DNA from: Akkermansia muciniphila
Lineage (GTDB): Bacteria; Verrucomicrobiota; Verrucomicrobiia; Limisphaerales; UBA9464
NCBI GenBank assembly: GCA_945900455.1
Contig: CAMDJH010000009.1
Coordinates: 1 to 48,647, forward strand
Length of the DNA: 48,647 nucleotides
Direction: 5' to 3'
Shown: in pieces, positions 9,901-18,053 of the stretch
Numbering within the stretch: position 1 is the stretch's first letter
How the letters are laid out: every line of letters starts with the position of its first letter
Program-made: the position numbers and the translations under genes
The notes under the pieces: model-generated
What the model saw: the letters and a program-made list of their open reading frames with translations, nothing else
Told to the model about the DNA's origin: nothing
The model's database searches: none

Positions 9901-10997
9901 GCGGCATCCGCAAATCGGAACTGAGTGTCCGGACCCCATCCCGCAAGCGTCACGGCCGGGAGCGCGCTGGGTGCCACGGAAAAATCCAAGTGGCTCCATC
10001 CGTTCGTGAGCCGGACCGCCGCATTGAATTTAAGGCGGACTGCAAAGTCTCCTGCATGTTCAAAGACTCCCACGAAACGGCCCTCGCGATACTCGATGTG
10101 CCATCCGGGCTGAGCGCCAATCTCTGTCAAAGCAACGCCGCCGGTCAGCAAATCAATCGAAGCTCCGACTGGATTTTGCACCCGCGCTGTGGCGGTCAGG
10201 GTAAACGCCGCTCCATCCAATCCCAACTGACCGATCAGCCTGAAATTCTTCAATACCACGCGGCGCGCCTCGGGATCCACCGGCACTACTTCCAACGGAA
10301 TGGCATACGCCGTGCCAAGGAACCGGAAGGCGTGCAATATCATCGAATTCGACGATCCGACCGTTGGCGGATCGAGCAGGAATCGTGGTTCCACGGGAAC
10401 CAAGCCCTGAATCGGGCCGACTCTTACGTCGAGGCCGGCGTCGGCACTGATCCGGACCTGACCATTGCCTAACGAGGGTTGTTCCAGGGTTAAGCTCAGG
10501 GGTGTGACCCGTTTTTGCGCATCCACCACCGTCTCGGCGATCACTTCGGCCGAAAATGTGCCGACTGGATTCTTGCCCTTCTCTTGCTTGCGCAAATGTA
10601 ACACCAGCTGTCGGGCACCCGAACTCGCCTGTCGAACACTCCAATCCTCCAACCCCTGCCCTGTCACTCGCCGGATCTCGCCGTCTCCAGCAAGGACAAA
10701 CACCATTTCGCGAAGTCCGCCCTGGATCGAATCAACCTTGATCCGAAGGGTGTGTCGCAGCTTGTCCGACTCGGCATGCAACGAATGCTGAATCGTCGCG
10801 CCGTAAATGACCTTCTCGCGGGCCTCGCCCGCCTTGAAGTCGGCCTGGATGGCGAAGTGCGCCTGTTCCGCGTTCACGTCGGCCTCCACCGAAGCATTTT
10901 GTGGCACCCGGCCACCGGAGGATTCCGCCGCCTGCGGCCGAGGCCACGCGGAAAAGGCCACGATCAGGCCGATCGTATGGATTCCACGGGCAAACAT
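3951..10997 (-). CDS. Giant envelope-anchored protein of unknown function (about 2350 aa)
   Basis: I chose the ATG at 10997 because AGGAG lies seven bases upstream; an upstream ATG at 11021 has no such site and would spoil the signal peptide. The signal sequence covers about residues 1-23. Two very long extracytoplasmic parts rich in alternating beta pattern (about 25-1070 and 1290-2320) are separated by a cluster of about six hydrophobic helices (about 1075-1270; DNA about 7190-7780). A last hydrophobic helix lies close to the C-terminus, preceded by a helical, TPR-like segment at about 2145-2200. A module of about 280 residues appears at least twice (about 556-833 and 1619-1903). I recognise no enzyme motif. 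It is the last gene of the sigma/VWA operon, 75 bp after the VWA gene, so a large cell-surface or periplasmic scaffold controlled by that sigma factor is the simplest inference. Confidence 0.85.
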   Translation of the reverse strand: MFARGIHTIGLIVAFSAWPRPQAAESSGGRVPQNASVEADVNAEQAHFAIQADFKAGEAREKVIYGATIQHSLHAESDKLRHTLRIKVDSIQGGLREMVFVLAGDGEIRRVTGQGLEDWSVRQASSGARQLVLHLRKQEKGKNPVGTFSAEVIAETVVDAQKRVTPLSLTLEQPSLGNGQVRISADAGLDVRVGPIQGLVPVEPRFLLDPPTVGSSNSMILHAFRFLGTAYAIPLEVVPVDPEARRVVLKNFRLIGQLGLDGAAFTLTATARVQNPVGASIDLLTGGVALTEIGAQPGWHIEYREGRFVGVFEHAGDFAVRLKFNAAVRLTNGWSHLDFSVAPSALPAVTLAGWGPDTQFRFADAARPVRSGELFAGYLPPDGHVLLDWKEKRIEAEGALFFSVEQLSQVTVGPGLMRELAWLDFKVMQGEMNRVSLILHGDGEVTRVQGAHVLSWAVEPIVGSVDRRLNIQLNQAEKDQFPLQVQTQTPLGAFPQATNVLQLRPEGATRFGGYYRIVNDGAVRLEVLKAGGLSQISPEQFPPADATRSLFSQPASQVFAYRFSGGDVDLRIQADNILPELAVSQIIVFHLGETELAIDADIEIDIREAPLRELALRVPAGYAVARLSASGMSDYFVPDPTNTTDPPLRIIYGTPVAGRQTVQLRLERNGALGASTWVLPRVEVVKARSTRGHIGITADAGFRLSTGGTPGLTEIATGFFPKKVIGLQAAFRLNDPSWQATLAVERVPQSIQADALHLFTVGEGIAFGSTLVNYVISGAPVSAFRIGLTNEYMNVEFTGRDVRSWQRADGGYVVQLHTPVSGSYTLLATYERPFKAQGETLRFNGAEPLDVQSEHGYSLVVSTYQFQVKRVNVSSSLVPLEPGEVPAEYRLFFDAPILAAYRYSSRPFNLQLELLPLTQGETLGQVVDRAALTTRVSREGQVITDARYFLKNKGAPNIRLLVPDGTELWSVTVNGKSVVPVTDGRTNLVPLLPQGDPNAVQDLEIKIASHSKSPGRLTVAAPAISAPILLSEWRLEPDAGRALIYRGGTLTPELPGASVSGFAVLLRMVQDGRQGEVLRWLGKGLALMLLGISVWRYSSGGTVSRFGLRHVLGGLLGLIGFLGMAIALARLSAIAASFGSTVPPPLRFIAAIQQANSLQSVNILNTTLVPGFLARVGMYWPAWVALILGAYAFVFIEGGLRRLAIFVAWFLVFWSTLRAPNGAPTLFVLALAFVLIEVVLPLGRRWWQVPRRAGSLDPSPGLAATVSWMLLLSGFAASSTTFGLDAIPVLPRSTDGVLQRPVTADSAILDVRVQDGFVYGTSRLRWQAIQGQTLPLLHPPGVLTRWQCKADAGRLVQLPFGNAVGHGVMAEKSGMIDIELDYQLPVISREQDRGFALPVQHALVNRMTLVLAGLEADVNAPDAVSVLPGDRAGSTNSVFHLVLAPVADCWIGWKPRSRDTRREKAVFYAELSQLYVPGAGVVEGLHQAQIRPAQGELSELVFEIPGGMTITDVVAPVVSLWRYDPVARRLRVGLSPAQSRAFPLLIQSQTSTGPLPLEHPVGLISVSEAAGQVGRVGVATGGEVQLDDVRGEGMSPINLEDFPVDILEPLRAQIAGLTVRRAYRYSNPALPLVLKASAVESDVRVESQQTLSLGEDRNLLVATFNVSITRAGVFKLSFPLPTGLDVESISGPLLSHWTELKTDSERIVTLHLKGRTDGAQVFHLSLSGPGLRSAKGWAVPRLIVREASKQRGQLVVVPEQGLRLQVATRDGVTQLDPVQAGVRQKGVAAFRLLQADWSLTLDLERVDAWTQVSSLQHLVIDEAQVRVAGNLLYEIENAGVKSLSVRLPGTAEGVRFRGEQVADFLLRSIQTNAAYRDWEIRLARRTSGKLLLQVTFTQPLAEKAPIFLVQGIEAQEVNLQRGFLTLQAGNRLQANLGGVPAALQPAEWQSIPRTLQKDLPGASADHTFRLVEPTFQLPLTLERHDAAKLLPARVNSISLTSVVSDDGAVLTRVELSMIPGDQQQLHFRLPEHSRFWFAFVGQKSVWPWREADQILIPLDQHSRTGEPLAVELFYASNVGGQRSRSLDLSLLGPEFDLPLENISWRVFLNEKWRLKNWGGSLQLQEQSSEASPVAVDLDSYVRSEAGVQTEKTREAEQFLSMANSLLEKGDPERARRAFQNAYGLSQHDNAFNEDARVQLHNLKTQQALVGLNVRQARGAGETSALANTPRSLRDGRETAYTQLEAKQLFERNSAEDNAVQTRLVERLIQQQEATVANPSTIRASVPELGRSLIFTRSVQVETKTSLRVTLQAAEAVAVSLPARFAILTVVAAAMGLLCLARRWAGQPA

Positions 10998-11072
10998 TCT
11001 CCAACTCCTAGACGTGTTCATAAAGCGTGTGAGGGATCGACTCTTGATCCGTGAAGGGTTCGGTTCGTTGAA

Positions 11073-13508
11073 TCATTTCCTCGAAATCGACCGCGCCTGC
11101 CCCAGCATCGCTTCGAGCTTCAAGGGTGTTGGGTCGGGCGCATAAGCCTGCGGTATACCTTCCAGTTGCCGGATGAGGACGTCCGGGGTCGCCGCTGCCG
11201 CATAGGGACTCTGTGCGAGCCATTCCGAAAAGGCGGCGGCGCATGACGCCAGGCGCAACCCTACCGGTGCCCGTTCCATGGCAACCGCCGGACCGGTATA
11301 GGGCACCGGCCATTCTTGCTCCCGATAGATGCCAGTCACCGGGTCCCGATGCCTCACCCGGACGGTCGCGATCGGTCCGTTGCCCGCTGCATCCGTCTGG
11401 ACAACATAAAGGGCATTGCCTGATTCCGCCGCCGCCAACTCGGCGGCATCCACGGTGTTGTCCCGGAATTGCGCCTTCGTCAGTTGATGCCGGGCATAGC
11501 CGATTTGGCGCCAGACACTCACGCGCTGCGGATTAAATTCCACCTGCACCTTTACGTCGGCCGCCGCGACGCGCAGCGCTCCCGCCAATTGATCGGCAAA
11601 TCCCGTGGAAGCATCCTCGGCGCTGTTGATGAATCCGTACCGTCCATCGCCGTTTCGCGAAAGGACTTCCAATAAATCGTCATTCAGCCCCTCCCAGCCG
11701 ATTCCGAAGCAATCCAGCGCGATCCCGCGCCGACGCCACGCCTCGACCTTGGCCTTGAGGGTGCTGGCACGGACATCCCCGAGGTTGGCTGCGCCGTCGG
11801 TCAACAGGACCACTCGATTGCCGCCCCGGCTCAGAAAGTGACGTGACGCCGTCCTGTACCCCAATTCCAAGGCCTCCTCGAGGTTCGTGCCTCCTTCGGG
11901 TGTCAACGTGCCCACGCGATCCGCCAACTCCCCTGCATGATCCCCCGCCAAGCCGTCAATCCACAAACGGGGTGTCCGGGAAAACGTCACCACGCTGATC
12001 CGGTCCTGTGGATGCAACAGGCGTCCAAGAACCCCGACCGCCTCGCGCACAATCCGCACACGATCCGCCCGCTCCATTGAACCGGAATTGTCGAGCAAAA
12101 GGACAATGTTCAACGGGTGCCCAGCTTCGCGTCCTTCGGCCGCGGTCCGGACGGCAAAGCGGAGAATGTCACGATCCTGTGCAAAGGGATTCCGGGCTCG
12201 TTCCCAAGTGAAACCGACCGGCACACCCGGTACGGGTTCCGGATCGCGATAGTGAAACGCGTTGATGAATTCCTCGCTCCGAATCGACGCCAGCTCGGGC
12301 AGAATCCCCTTTTCCAAGCTCGCCGCCGCAAGCTTGAACGACACATCGCTGACATTGAGGGAGAATGTGGAGAACGCATTTTCGGCCGTGGAAATTTCTG
12401 GTTGAGGCTCGGTTGCTGGCGAGCGGGCGATTGGAGCGATTGGAGCGATTTCATCGACCGACTCGTTTAGTCTTTGAGGTTCCACATGAGGATCCGGTGC
12501 GGCCAATTGCCGCTTCGCACTCAGGCGACCTAACTTCGCCTCCGATGTGCGCCCACCCGCGGCGGTCTTGTCGCGGACCTGGCCAGCATTTTTCACATCG
12601 AAATTGGCGGCACTTTCCAATTCGATCTCCGCCAGCGGCGTCTTAGTCGGGAACCCATCGATTTCCCGGGATCGTTTTCTGGGAGCAGCCTCTGAGACAA
12701 ATGGGTCGGCTTGCCGAACCCGTGTCGGCGGGGTCTGTTCACGGAATTTTCTCAACGCCTCACCTTCTTTTTCAATCGAGTCCTTGGAATCAGAAACCGG
12801 TGCCAATTGTTCTCCTAATTGACGAAAAGCTGCCGCCGGTGCCGGTCCGACGGGAGCGACAAACCCGTCCGCTTGCTTGGATCTAGTGCGACCCAGGGGC
12901 AGCCCGGATCGATCGGCCTGAAAGAAATATCCGCGTGCCTCATGCGACGGCTCAGCGAGTGACAAAGCAACCGTCGCACCGTCGGCCGAAGCGGCTTCAC
13001 CCGACTGTCCAAAATCTTCGAGACTGTTTTCCAAGGGCGGTGCCGCCAGGGACTTTTCGTGATAGGTCCCAAGGGCTTCGCTCCTGGAATGGGTGCCTCC
13101 GGCTTCCCGCAGCAGCCCCTCGACTGACAACAATCCGATTACCAACGCCGCCAAGCTCATCGGCACGTACCACGGCATCCGCCAACGGTGAGCGGTATGT
13201 GACCGAAACTTCGGCGTCTCCCGCGATGTGACGGCAGGAGAAGCCTTGAAATGTCCCAAGAGCCTCTGTCGACGATCCTCCGATAGTCTCGGTACAGACA
13301 TCGAAACGGATCTATCCGTCGATGCCAGGGTCGCCTTTAGGATGCTCATCGTGAGTTGCAACCGATCGTGCAGTCGTTGCATCTCCGGATTTCGTCCAAT
13401 TTCGTTGCGGACTTGCGCTGACTCATCCGCCGACAGTTCACCCTGTAAGAGAGCCGTGATGCGCACTTCGTGCTCTTCGGGCGGATTGGGAGGGAAGGCG
13501 GTTTTCAT
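11073..13508 (-). CDS. Membrane VWA/YfbK-like protein with anti-sigma-like N-terminus
   Basis: The 811-residue protein has a cytosolic N-terminal segment resembling anti-sigma or zinc-finger-less regulators (ITALLQGELSADES, about 15-60), one transmembrane helix at about 112-131, a long low-complexity linker, then the YfbK arrangement: a vWF N-terminal region ending in NPFAQDRDILRFAV, a VWA domain (about 460-635) with a MIDAS motif DNSGSM, a conserved Thr in GGTNLEE and Asp in LLTDGAAN, and a DUF3520-like C-terminus. Its ATG overlaps the stop of the ECF sigma gene by 4 bp (ATGA), so the two are translationally coupled. The layout suggests a membrane sensor that holds the sigma factor through its N-terminus and binds a metal-dependent ligand outside (inference). 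Confidence 0.85.
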   Translation of the reverse strand: MKTAFPPNPPEEHEVRITALLQGELSADESAQVRNEIGRNPEMQRLHDRLQLTMSILKATLASTDRSVSMSVPRLSEDRRQRLLGHFKASPAVTSRETPKFRSHTAHRWRMPWYVPMSLAALVIGLLSVEGLLREAGGTHSRSEALGTYHEKSLAAPPLENSLEDFGQSGEAASADGATVALSLAEPSHEARGYFFQADRSGLPLGRTRSKQADGFVAPVGPAPAAAFRQLGEQLAPVSDSKDSIEKEGEALRKFREQTPPTRVRQADPFVSEAAPRKRSREIDGFPTKTPLAEIELESAANFDVKNAGQVRDKTAAGGRTSEAKLGRLSAKRQLAAPDPHVEPQRLNESVDEIAPIAPIARSPATEPQPEISTAENAFSTFSLNVSDVSFKLAAASLEKGILPELASIRSEEFINAFHYRDPEPVPGVPVGFTWERARNPFAQDRDILRFAVRTAAEGREAGHPLNIVLLLDNSGSMERADRVRIVREAVGVLGRLLHPQDRISVVTFSRTPRLWIDGLAGDHAGELADRVGTLTPEGGTNLEEALELGYRTASRHFLSRGGNRVVLLTDGAANLGDVRASTLKAKVEAWRRRGIALDCFGIGWEGLNDDLLEVLSRNGDGRYGFINSAEDASTGFADQLAGALRVAAADVKVQVEFNPQRVSVWRQIGYARHQLTKAQFRDNTVDAAELAAAESGNALYVVQTDAAGNGPIATVRVRHRDPVTGIYREQEWPVPYTGPAVAMERAPVGLRLASCAAAFSEWLAQSPYAAAATPDVLIRQLEGIPQAYAPDPTPLKLEAMLGQARSISRK

Positions 13509-14071
13509 GAAATAAGTCCGGCCCGCGCGAGCTCGGCGGCCAGGGATTTGATCAAGTGATGCAGCCGGTAACCCACATTCCCGAGGGACACCCCGGTTTG
13601 TTCCGAAATTTGTTGATACGAAAGGTTCTCGGTAAACCGGAGCCGGATCAGCTCCTGGCCGGACGCGTCCAGGTTCTTCAGGCTCTCCCGGACCAACCCG
13701 GCACCTTCGTCCCGCACGTACTGTTCATCGGGTCGAAGCCCAGGGTCCTGCAGATTGTCGTCTCCACCCTGGTCATCCCCTTGCGGTGTCATCGAAATGA
13801 TTTTCGAGGAGTCGCGCCGATGATTCAGGGCCAGGTTATGCACGGTGCGGTACAACCAACTCCGGGGCGCGCGCACGGCGGTCCTCTGCGCATGCAGCTT
13901 CATGAATGCTTCCTGGACGATGTCTTCCGCCACATGGGTGTCGGACAGCAAACGACGGGCATAACCCAGCAAGGGACCTTCCAGGGTTGCGAACAGTTCC
14001 TCGATCGATTCGATGCGTAGGACATCCGCGGGTTCTGCTGGCAGCGTCAAAGCCATGCGGTTGATTCCCAC
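13505..14071 (-). CDS. ECF-type RNA polymerase sigma factor
   Basis: The 188-residue protein has a region 2 with AEDIVQEAFMKL and a PRSWLYRTVHNLALNHRR helix, and a C-terminal region 4 (LSYQQISEQTGVSLGNVGYRLHHL) that would read the -35 element. It lacks the N-terminal and region 3 parts of housekeeping sigma factors. The first possible start is GTG at 14071; an ATG at 14056 is equally plausible. It is first in a three-gene operon with the VWA/anti-sigma-like gene and the giant envelope protein and probably directs transcription of that operon. Confidence 0.9.
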   Translation of the reverse strand: MGINRMALTLPAEPADVLRIESIEELFATLEGPLLGYARRLLSDTHVAEDIVQEAFMKLHAQRTAVRAPRSWLYRTVHNLALNHRRDSSKIISMTPQGDDQGGDDNLQDPGLRPDEQYVRDEGAGLVRESLKNLDASGQELIRLRFTENLSYQQISEQTGVSLGNVGYRLHHLIKSLAAELARAGLIS

Positions 14072-14459
14072 TGCAGGAAACTGCGTGTCGTCCCGATCCT
14101 TGCGATTGGATGGCTCGTCATTCTGTGCCTTCAGAGTTAAGACACAGGAGTCAGGATTTCCTTAGAAGATTTTCAATAAACCGATGACGACCCTCTCACC
14201 CATGCGGATCCGTGGCCAAATTCATGTGCCGCCCGGCGGGCCAGCCCATCCAAAAATAGCCGAACTCCTGGCGAGCATTCAGGTCCGCAGACGAAAACAA
14301 GAGTTTGGCTGACATCCTTAAGCACGGCCCCGTCCAATGGGTTCCTAGACATCTCGGGTCAAGAAAACAGCCTGTTTTTCAATGGAATCAGGTTTTTTTC
14401 CTACATTCTCAACGGTTTTCTGGTTGGACTTCGAACGGGATTTCATAGAGAAACGGGCT
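14072..14459. promoter_or_regulatory. Divergent intergenic region, sigma operon / DUF1501 gene
   Basis: About 390 bp separate the sigma gene from the DUF1501 gene encoded in the opposite direction. No small gene or clear hairpin was seen. It must contain the promoter of the sigma operon and that of the DUF1501 gene. Confidence 0.35.
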
Positions 14460-15938
14460 ATGGCCGACGACAATACACCAGCCCATAAGGCCGGGGAGTC
14501 CGTTCCTCTGCCGGAGTGGGACGCTCTTAATCGCCGCAGGTTCCTGTTTCAACTGGGCTCCGGCATCGGGTCCGTCGCCTTAAGCTCTCTCCTGGCTCGG
14601 GAGCAGGCCGTCGCTTCCGAATCGCTTGGAATCAACCCTGTGATCAATCCGCTGGTGCCTAAACTCCCGCATTTTCCGGGGCGCGCCAAGTCCTGCATTT
14701 TTCTGATGATGGAAGGGGGTCCTAGTCAGATGGATACGTTCGACCCGAAGCCCAAACTGAAGGAAATGGCAGGCAAGCTCTTCGAACGAAAGGATAAGCT
14801 GAAGTCGAACCAAAACGGCGGGGAGCGTTATTTGACCGCATCCCCATTCCAGTTTCAACGGTACGGCCAGTGCGGTCGGGATGTGAGCGAACTCTTCCCA
14901 AATGTGGGGGCCTGTGTTGACGACCTCGCCTTTGTCCGTTCCGTTTATGCCGATAGCGATAATCATCCGGCGGCCCTTTTCCAATTTCTGACCGGACAGG
15001 CCTTTCAAGGCAGCCCCTCCATCGGCTCGTGGATGGTGTACGGACTGGGAACAGAGAACCAAAACCTTCCGGCTTTTGTGGTCCTCCGTGACGGGCGTCC
15101 TTTTGGCGGCACCGCCACGTGGGGCAATGCGTACCTGCCCGCTTGCTACCAGGGGACCCAGCTCCGAAGCGGTGCGATTCCCATTCTCGACTTGCAACCG
15201 CCCGAGGATGTCAGCCCGCAACGCCAGCGGAGAAATCTCGACCTGTTGCAAATACTGAATCGCCAATATAGTCAGCGAAACCCGGCGCATCCGGATTTGG
15301 AAGCGCGGATTGCCAGTTACGAACTCGCCTTTCGGATGCAAGCGGAAGTGCCCGAGACTCTCTCCATCGAGGGCGAGCCGGAGTCCATTCGAAAGCTATA
15401 CGGGCTGGATCGGGAGAAGAGCAAGGATTTCGGGAGCCGTTGCCTGTTGGCCCGCCGCATGGTGGAACGGGGAGTGCGCTTCGTCCAGCTATGGTCCGGC
15501 GATTGGGATGCGCATGATAACATCCTCAGCCATCGCACTTCCGCCGATAAGGTGGATCTTCCCATCGCCGGACTCATTCAGGACCTCAAGCAACGGGGAT
15601 TGTTGGATGAAACACTCGTCGTTTGGGGCGGCGAATTTGGACGCACTCCCGATACCAACGCCGGCAATCATAAAAAGAACCGCTGCGGCCGCGACCACAA
15701 TCCGAGTGCCATGACGATGTGGTTCGCCGGCGGCGGGGTCGGCGGCGGCAAACTTATCGGGGCGACGGACGAGCTGGGATATAAGGTGACCGAAGCTCCG
15801 CACCATCTCCGGGATGTTCATGCGACGCTGCTTCACCTCTTCGGCCTCGATCAATCGAAGCTCACGTTTTACCACGCAGGCCGCTTCAAACAGCTTACCG
15901 ACACCGGCGGGACGGTCATTCGCGATCTCCTCGCCTGA
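14460..15938 (+). CDS. DUF1501 family protein, Tat-exported (copy 1)
   Basis: I chose the ATG at 14460, which puts the Tat signal motif (NRRRFLFQLGSG) about 30 residues from the N-terminus; an in-frame ATG at 14382 would add 26 residues unlike the family. The 492-residue product shows the sulfatase-like DUF1501 hallmarks: FLMMEGGPSQMDTFDPKP near the start, a central RRMVERGVRFVQLW and a late VVWGGEFGRTP with GRDHNP. These proteins have the alkaline phosphatase/sulfatase fold and in Planctomycetes and Verrucomicrobia usually sit beside a PSD1/PSCyt (DUF1549/DUF1553) gene. No such partner is adjacent here. Confidence 0.92.
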   Translation: MADDNTPAHKAGESVPLPEWDALNRRRFLFQLGSGIGSVALSSLLAREQAVASESLGINPVINPLVPKLPHFPGRAKSCIFLMMEGGPSQMDTFDPKPKLKEMAGKLFERKDKLKSNQNGGERYLTASPFQFQRYGQCGRDVSELFPNVGACVDDLAFVRSVYADSDNHPAALFQFLTGQAFQGSPSIGSWMVYGLGTENQNLPAFVVLRDGRPFGGTATWGNAYLPACYQGTQLRSGAIPILDLQPPEDVSPQRQRRNLDLLQILNRQYSQRNPAHPDLEARIASYELAFRMQAEVPETLSIEGEPESIRKLYGLDREKSKDFGSRCLLARRMVERGVRFVQLWSGDWDAHDNILSHRTSADKVDLPIAGLIQDLKQRGLLDETLVVWGGEFGRTPDTNAGNHKKNRCGRDHNPSAMTMWFAGGGVGGGKLIGATDELGYKVTEAPHHLRDVHATLLHLFGLDQSKLTFYHAGRFKQLTDTGGTVIRDLLA

Positions 15939-16118
15939 GCGCTCACAAATACGTGTTCGGACAATCATTTATCCAGCGATGGCTATGCGGCGATTGCGTG
16001 GTTTTCATTCCGGCTTCCGAGCCAGCCCAGCGCGATTGGCCCGACAACACGACACTGCCGAGAATAGTTCCTCGGCCCGCGTCGAGATCCCGCACAAACC
16101 ACTCGCTAGCGCGAAGCC

Positions 16119-17024
16119 ATGAAACCATTCCGGCTGCTTGTTTTTCTCCTGCTGATGGCATTGAGCGTTGTCCTGGCTCAGCGACGGGGCGGATTCGGAG
16201 GGGGGCCCTTCGGCGGAGGCGGCTTCGGCAGAGGGCGAGGTTATGATTACGAGTCTTTCCGAACTCCGCGGGAAATTCCCCAGGATCAGAACCCAACGCC
16301 CGTATGGACGAATGCGCCTGGCTTCGAGCGCGATGGGTTTACCTTTGTTCGCATCAAGCGCAGCCGCCGAGACGGCTCCAGGGGCTTCGGCGGCGGCTTT
16401 CCGTGGTCAACCGACACACCGGACAGCGACTTAAATCTTTCTTACCGTCTGCAGCAAATGACGTCGATGAAGGTGGACCCGAATGGACTTTTTCTCCACC
16501 TGACGGACAAGGAACTGTCGGACCACCCGTTCATCTACATGGTTGAGCCGGGCAGCCTTTACCTCAGTGATGAAGAAGTGGGCGCGCTCCGCAAATATCT
16601 CCTCAACGGCGGATTTCTCTGGTTGGACGATTTCTGGGGTGATTCCGCGTGGGTCAACGTGGAGCAGGTAATGAAAAAGGTTTTTTCCGACCGTGAGTTC
16701 GTCGAATTACCGCTGACGAACCAACTCTACCACTGCGTCTTCGACATCAAATCCAAAGGTCAGGTGCCCAACGTACGGACCGGCACTCAGAGCCAATATA
16801 CGGGTGCCACTTGGGAAACCTTTCACGACGGGGATACCCGAACGGTTCATCATAGGGCCATCTTCGATGACAACAACCGCCTGATGGTCTTTGCCACTCA
16901 CAATACGGACAACGGTGACGGCTGGGAGTGGGAGGGTGACAACCACTATTATTTTGAGAACTTCTCCGAGAAGATTTCCTACCCCCTGGCGGTGAACGTC
17001 CTCTTTTACGTGATGAGCCACTGA
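16119..17024 (+). CDS. DUF4159 domain protein, exported
   Basis: A 301-residue protein with a signal peptide (about 1-20, ending VVLAQ), a short Gly-Arg-rich stretch (22-40) and a DUF4159 domain characterised by FTFVRIKRS, LHLTDKELSDHPFIYM, LRKYLLNGGFLWLDDFWG and a C-terminal SYPLAVNVLFYVMSH. DUF4159 has a class-I glutamine-amidotransferase-like fold, and the genes often occur with MoxR, DUF58 and VWA membrane genes; none of those flank it here. It ends 58 bp before the convergent SYLF gene. The biochemical role is unknown. Confidence 0.9.
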   Translation: MKPFRLLVFLLLMALSVVLAQRRGGFGGGPFGGGGFGRGRGYDYESFRTPREIPQDQNPTPVWTNAPGFERDGFTFVRIKRSRRDGSRGFGGGFPWSTDTPDSDLNLSYRLQQMTSMKVDPNGLFLHLTDKELSDHPFIYMVEPGSLYLSDEEVGALRKYLLNGGFLWLDDFWGDSAWVNVEQVMKKVFSDREFVELPLTNQLYHCVFDIKSKGQVPNVRTGTQSQYTGATWETFHDGDTRTVHHRAIFDDNNRLMVFATHNTDNGDGWEWEGDNHYYFENFSEKISYPLAVNVLFYVMSH

Positions 17025-17082
17025 ACGAACGCGCGTCGAGAGATTTATTGCCAGAGCTGACCGATGGGATGGGCAATCGCGC

Positions 17083-17646
17083 CTACTTCACCGGTTCGAA
17101 CTTGAACTTTTGTCCACCCACAGCCGCCGCCACCATCGCGCCGCTCTTGGGCAGCGTGAACACCGCGATGCCCTGCTCATACTTCGCATTCGCCGCCGCG
17201 CCCGACGCGGCGACGTTCGCCTTGGCTTTCGCGCTCATCTCCCACTTGCTTCCCTTGAAGCCCTTGAGCGCCGCCTCCGTCTCAAAGAATATAACTTCCG
17301 CATACGACCCGCCGCCCACCTGGGCGCCGACGCTTACTTCCGACATAGTGGCGTTGCCGACGACCTTGCCTTTTTCGAACACCAATCCCTTGCCGCGCGC
17401 GCCGCCGAGAATGAATCCGCCTTCACCCACGCTGGGGAGAATCACGTAGCCCGCCGCCTTGGCGAAGAAGTTCGTGATCGTGGGGTCGGCGGTCTTGAAA
17501 TTCACGATGGCCTGATGCGATTCGGTTTCGATTTGTTTTGCCGCTTCCTGTTTCTTGGTCTCGGCGGCGGCGCGGGCGGTGAAAGTAGGCGTCAGCGCCA
17601 CGACCAACAGCGCGGCCACCATGGTGTGATAGAGTGTTCGTTTCAT
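17083..17646 (-). CDS. SYLF/Ysc84-family lipid-binding protein, exported
   Basis: The 187-residue product has a signal peptide (about 1-26) and the SYLF pattern: a helix with FKTADPTITNFFAKAAGYVILPSV, GGFILGGARGKGLVFEKGKV, SVGAQVGGGSYAEVIFFET, and a Lys-rich end. SYLF (DUF500/Ysc84) domains bind phosphoinositides in eukaryotes; bacterial exported members are of unknown function and are often induced under stress. It is alone, convergent with the DUF4159 gene. Confidence 0.92.
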   Translation of the reverse strand: MKRTLYHTMVAALLVVALTPTFTARAAAETKKQEAAKQIETESHQAIVNFKTADPTITNFFAKAAGYVILPSVGEGGFILGGARGKGLVFEKGKVVGNATMSEVSVGAQVGGGSYAEVIFFETEAALKGFKGSKWEMSAKAKANVAASGAAANAKYEQGIAVFTLPKSGAMVAAAVGGQKFKFEPVK

Positions 17647-17730
17647 AGTTATTGCTTTTTGTTATTACTGCCTGATTTTCCCGATTCTGGGAAAGGTTGC
17701 GCTCATTCTCGAAGCTACGGGTTCGTACGG

Positions 17731-18012
17731 TCAACAATCCATCGCTCCTACCAGATCAACACGCGTGTCTGGATGACGGAACTCGCGCGGAGCCTTGGTC
17801 GCCCGGCGACGCTGGAGGATGTTGCTGACGATCACCCGAGTCCGTGTTACGTCCGCCTTCCGTACCCCGACCTCCGAGGCCGAAGGTGGCGGCTGCGTGA
17901 TCTTCTGGACGAAGCTCAGTACCCGTATGATGGCAGTGACCTTCAATCCCGCGGGCTTTATCTGGATGTGCCTTCGTGGCAGTGCCACGTTTTTGAAATG
18001 ACGCCTGTTTAA
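17731..18012 (+). pseudogene. Collapsed GH13-type alpha-amylase remnant
   Basis: One frame reads YQINTRVWMTELARSLGRP followed shortly by CYVRLPYPDLRGRRWRLRDL and GLYLDVPSWQCHVFEMTP before a TAA at 18012. The first is typical of the extreme N-terminus and the second of the extreme C-terminus of a family of stand-alone GH13-like alpha-amylases; the whole catalytic barrel between them is missing. The join at about 17835-17845 keeps the frame. No good start codon precedes the first fragment. This is therefore a gene remnant after a large internal deletion, or an assembly collapse. The assignment rests on memory of the family termini. Confidence 0.65.
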
Positions 18013-18053
18013 TCATGCACGACGCAGATCCACGACTATACACGACGGGTTCC

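Noticed and set aside
17110..17730. Plus-strand open frame leading into the GH13 remnant
   Set aside because: It lies antisense to the clear SYLF gene and its residues resemble no family; only the last 280 bp (17731-18012) carry recognisable sequence.
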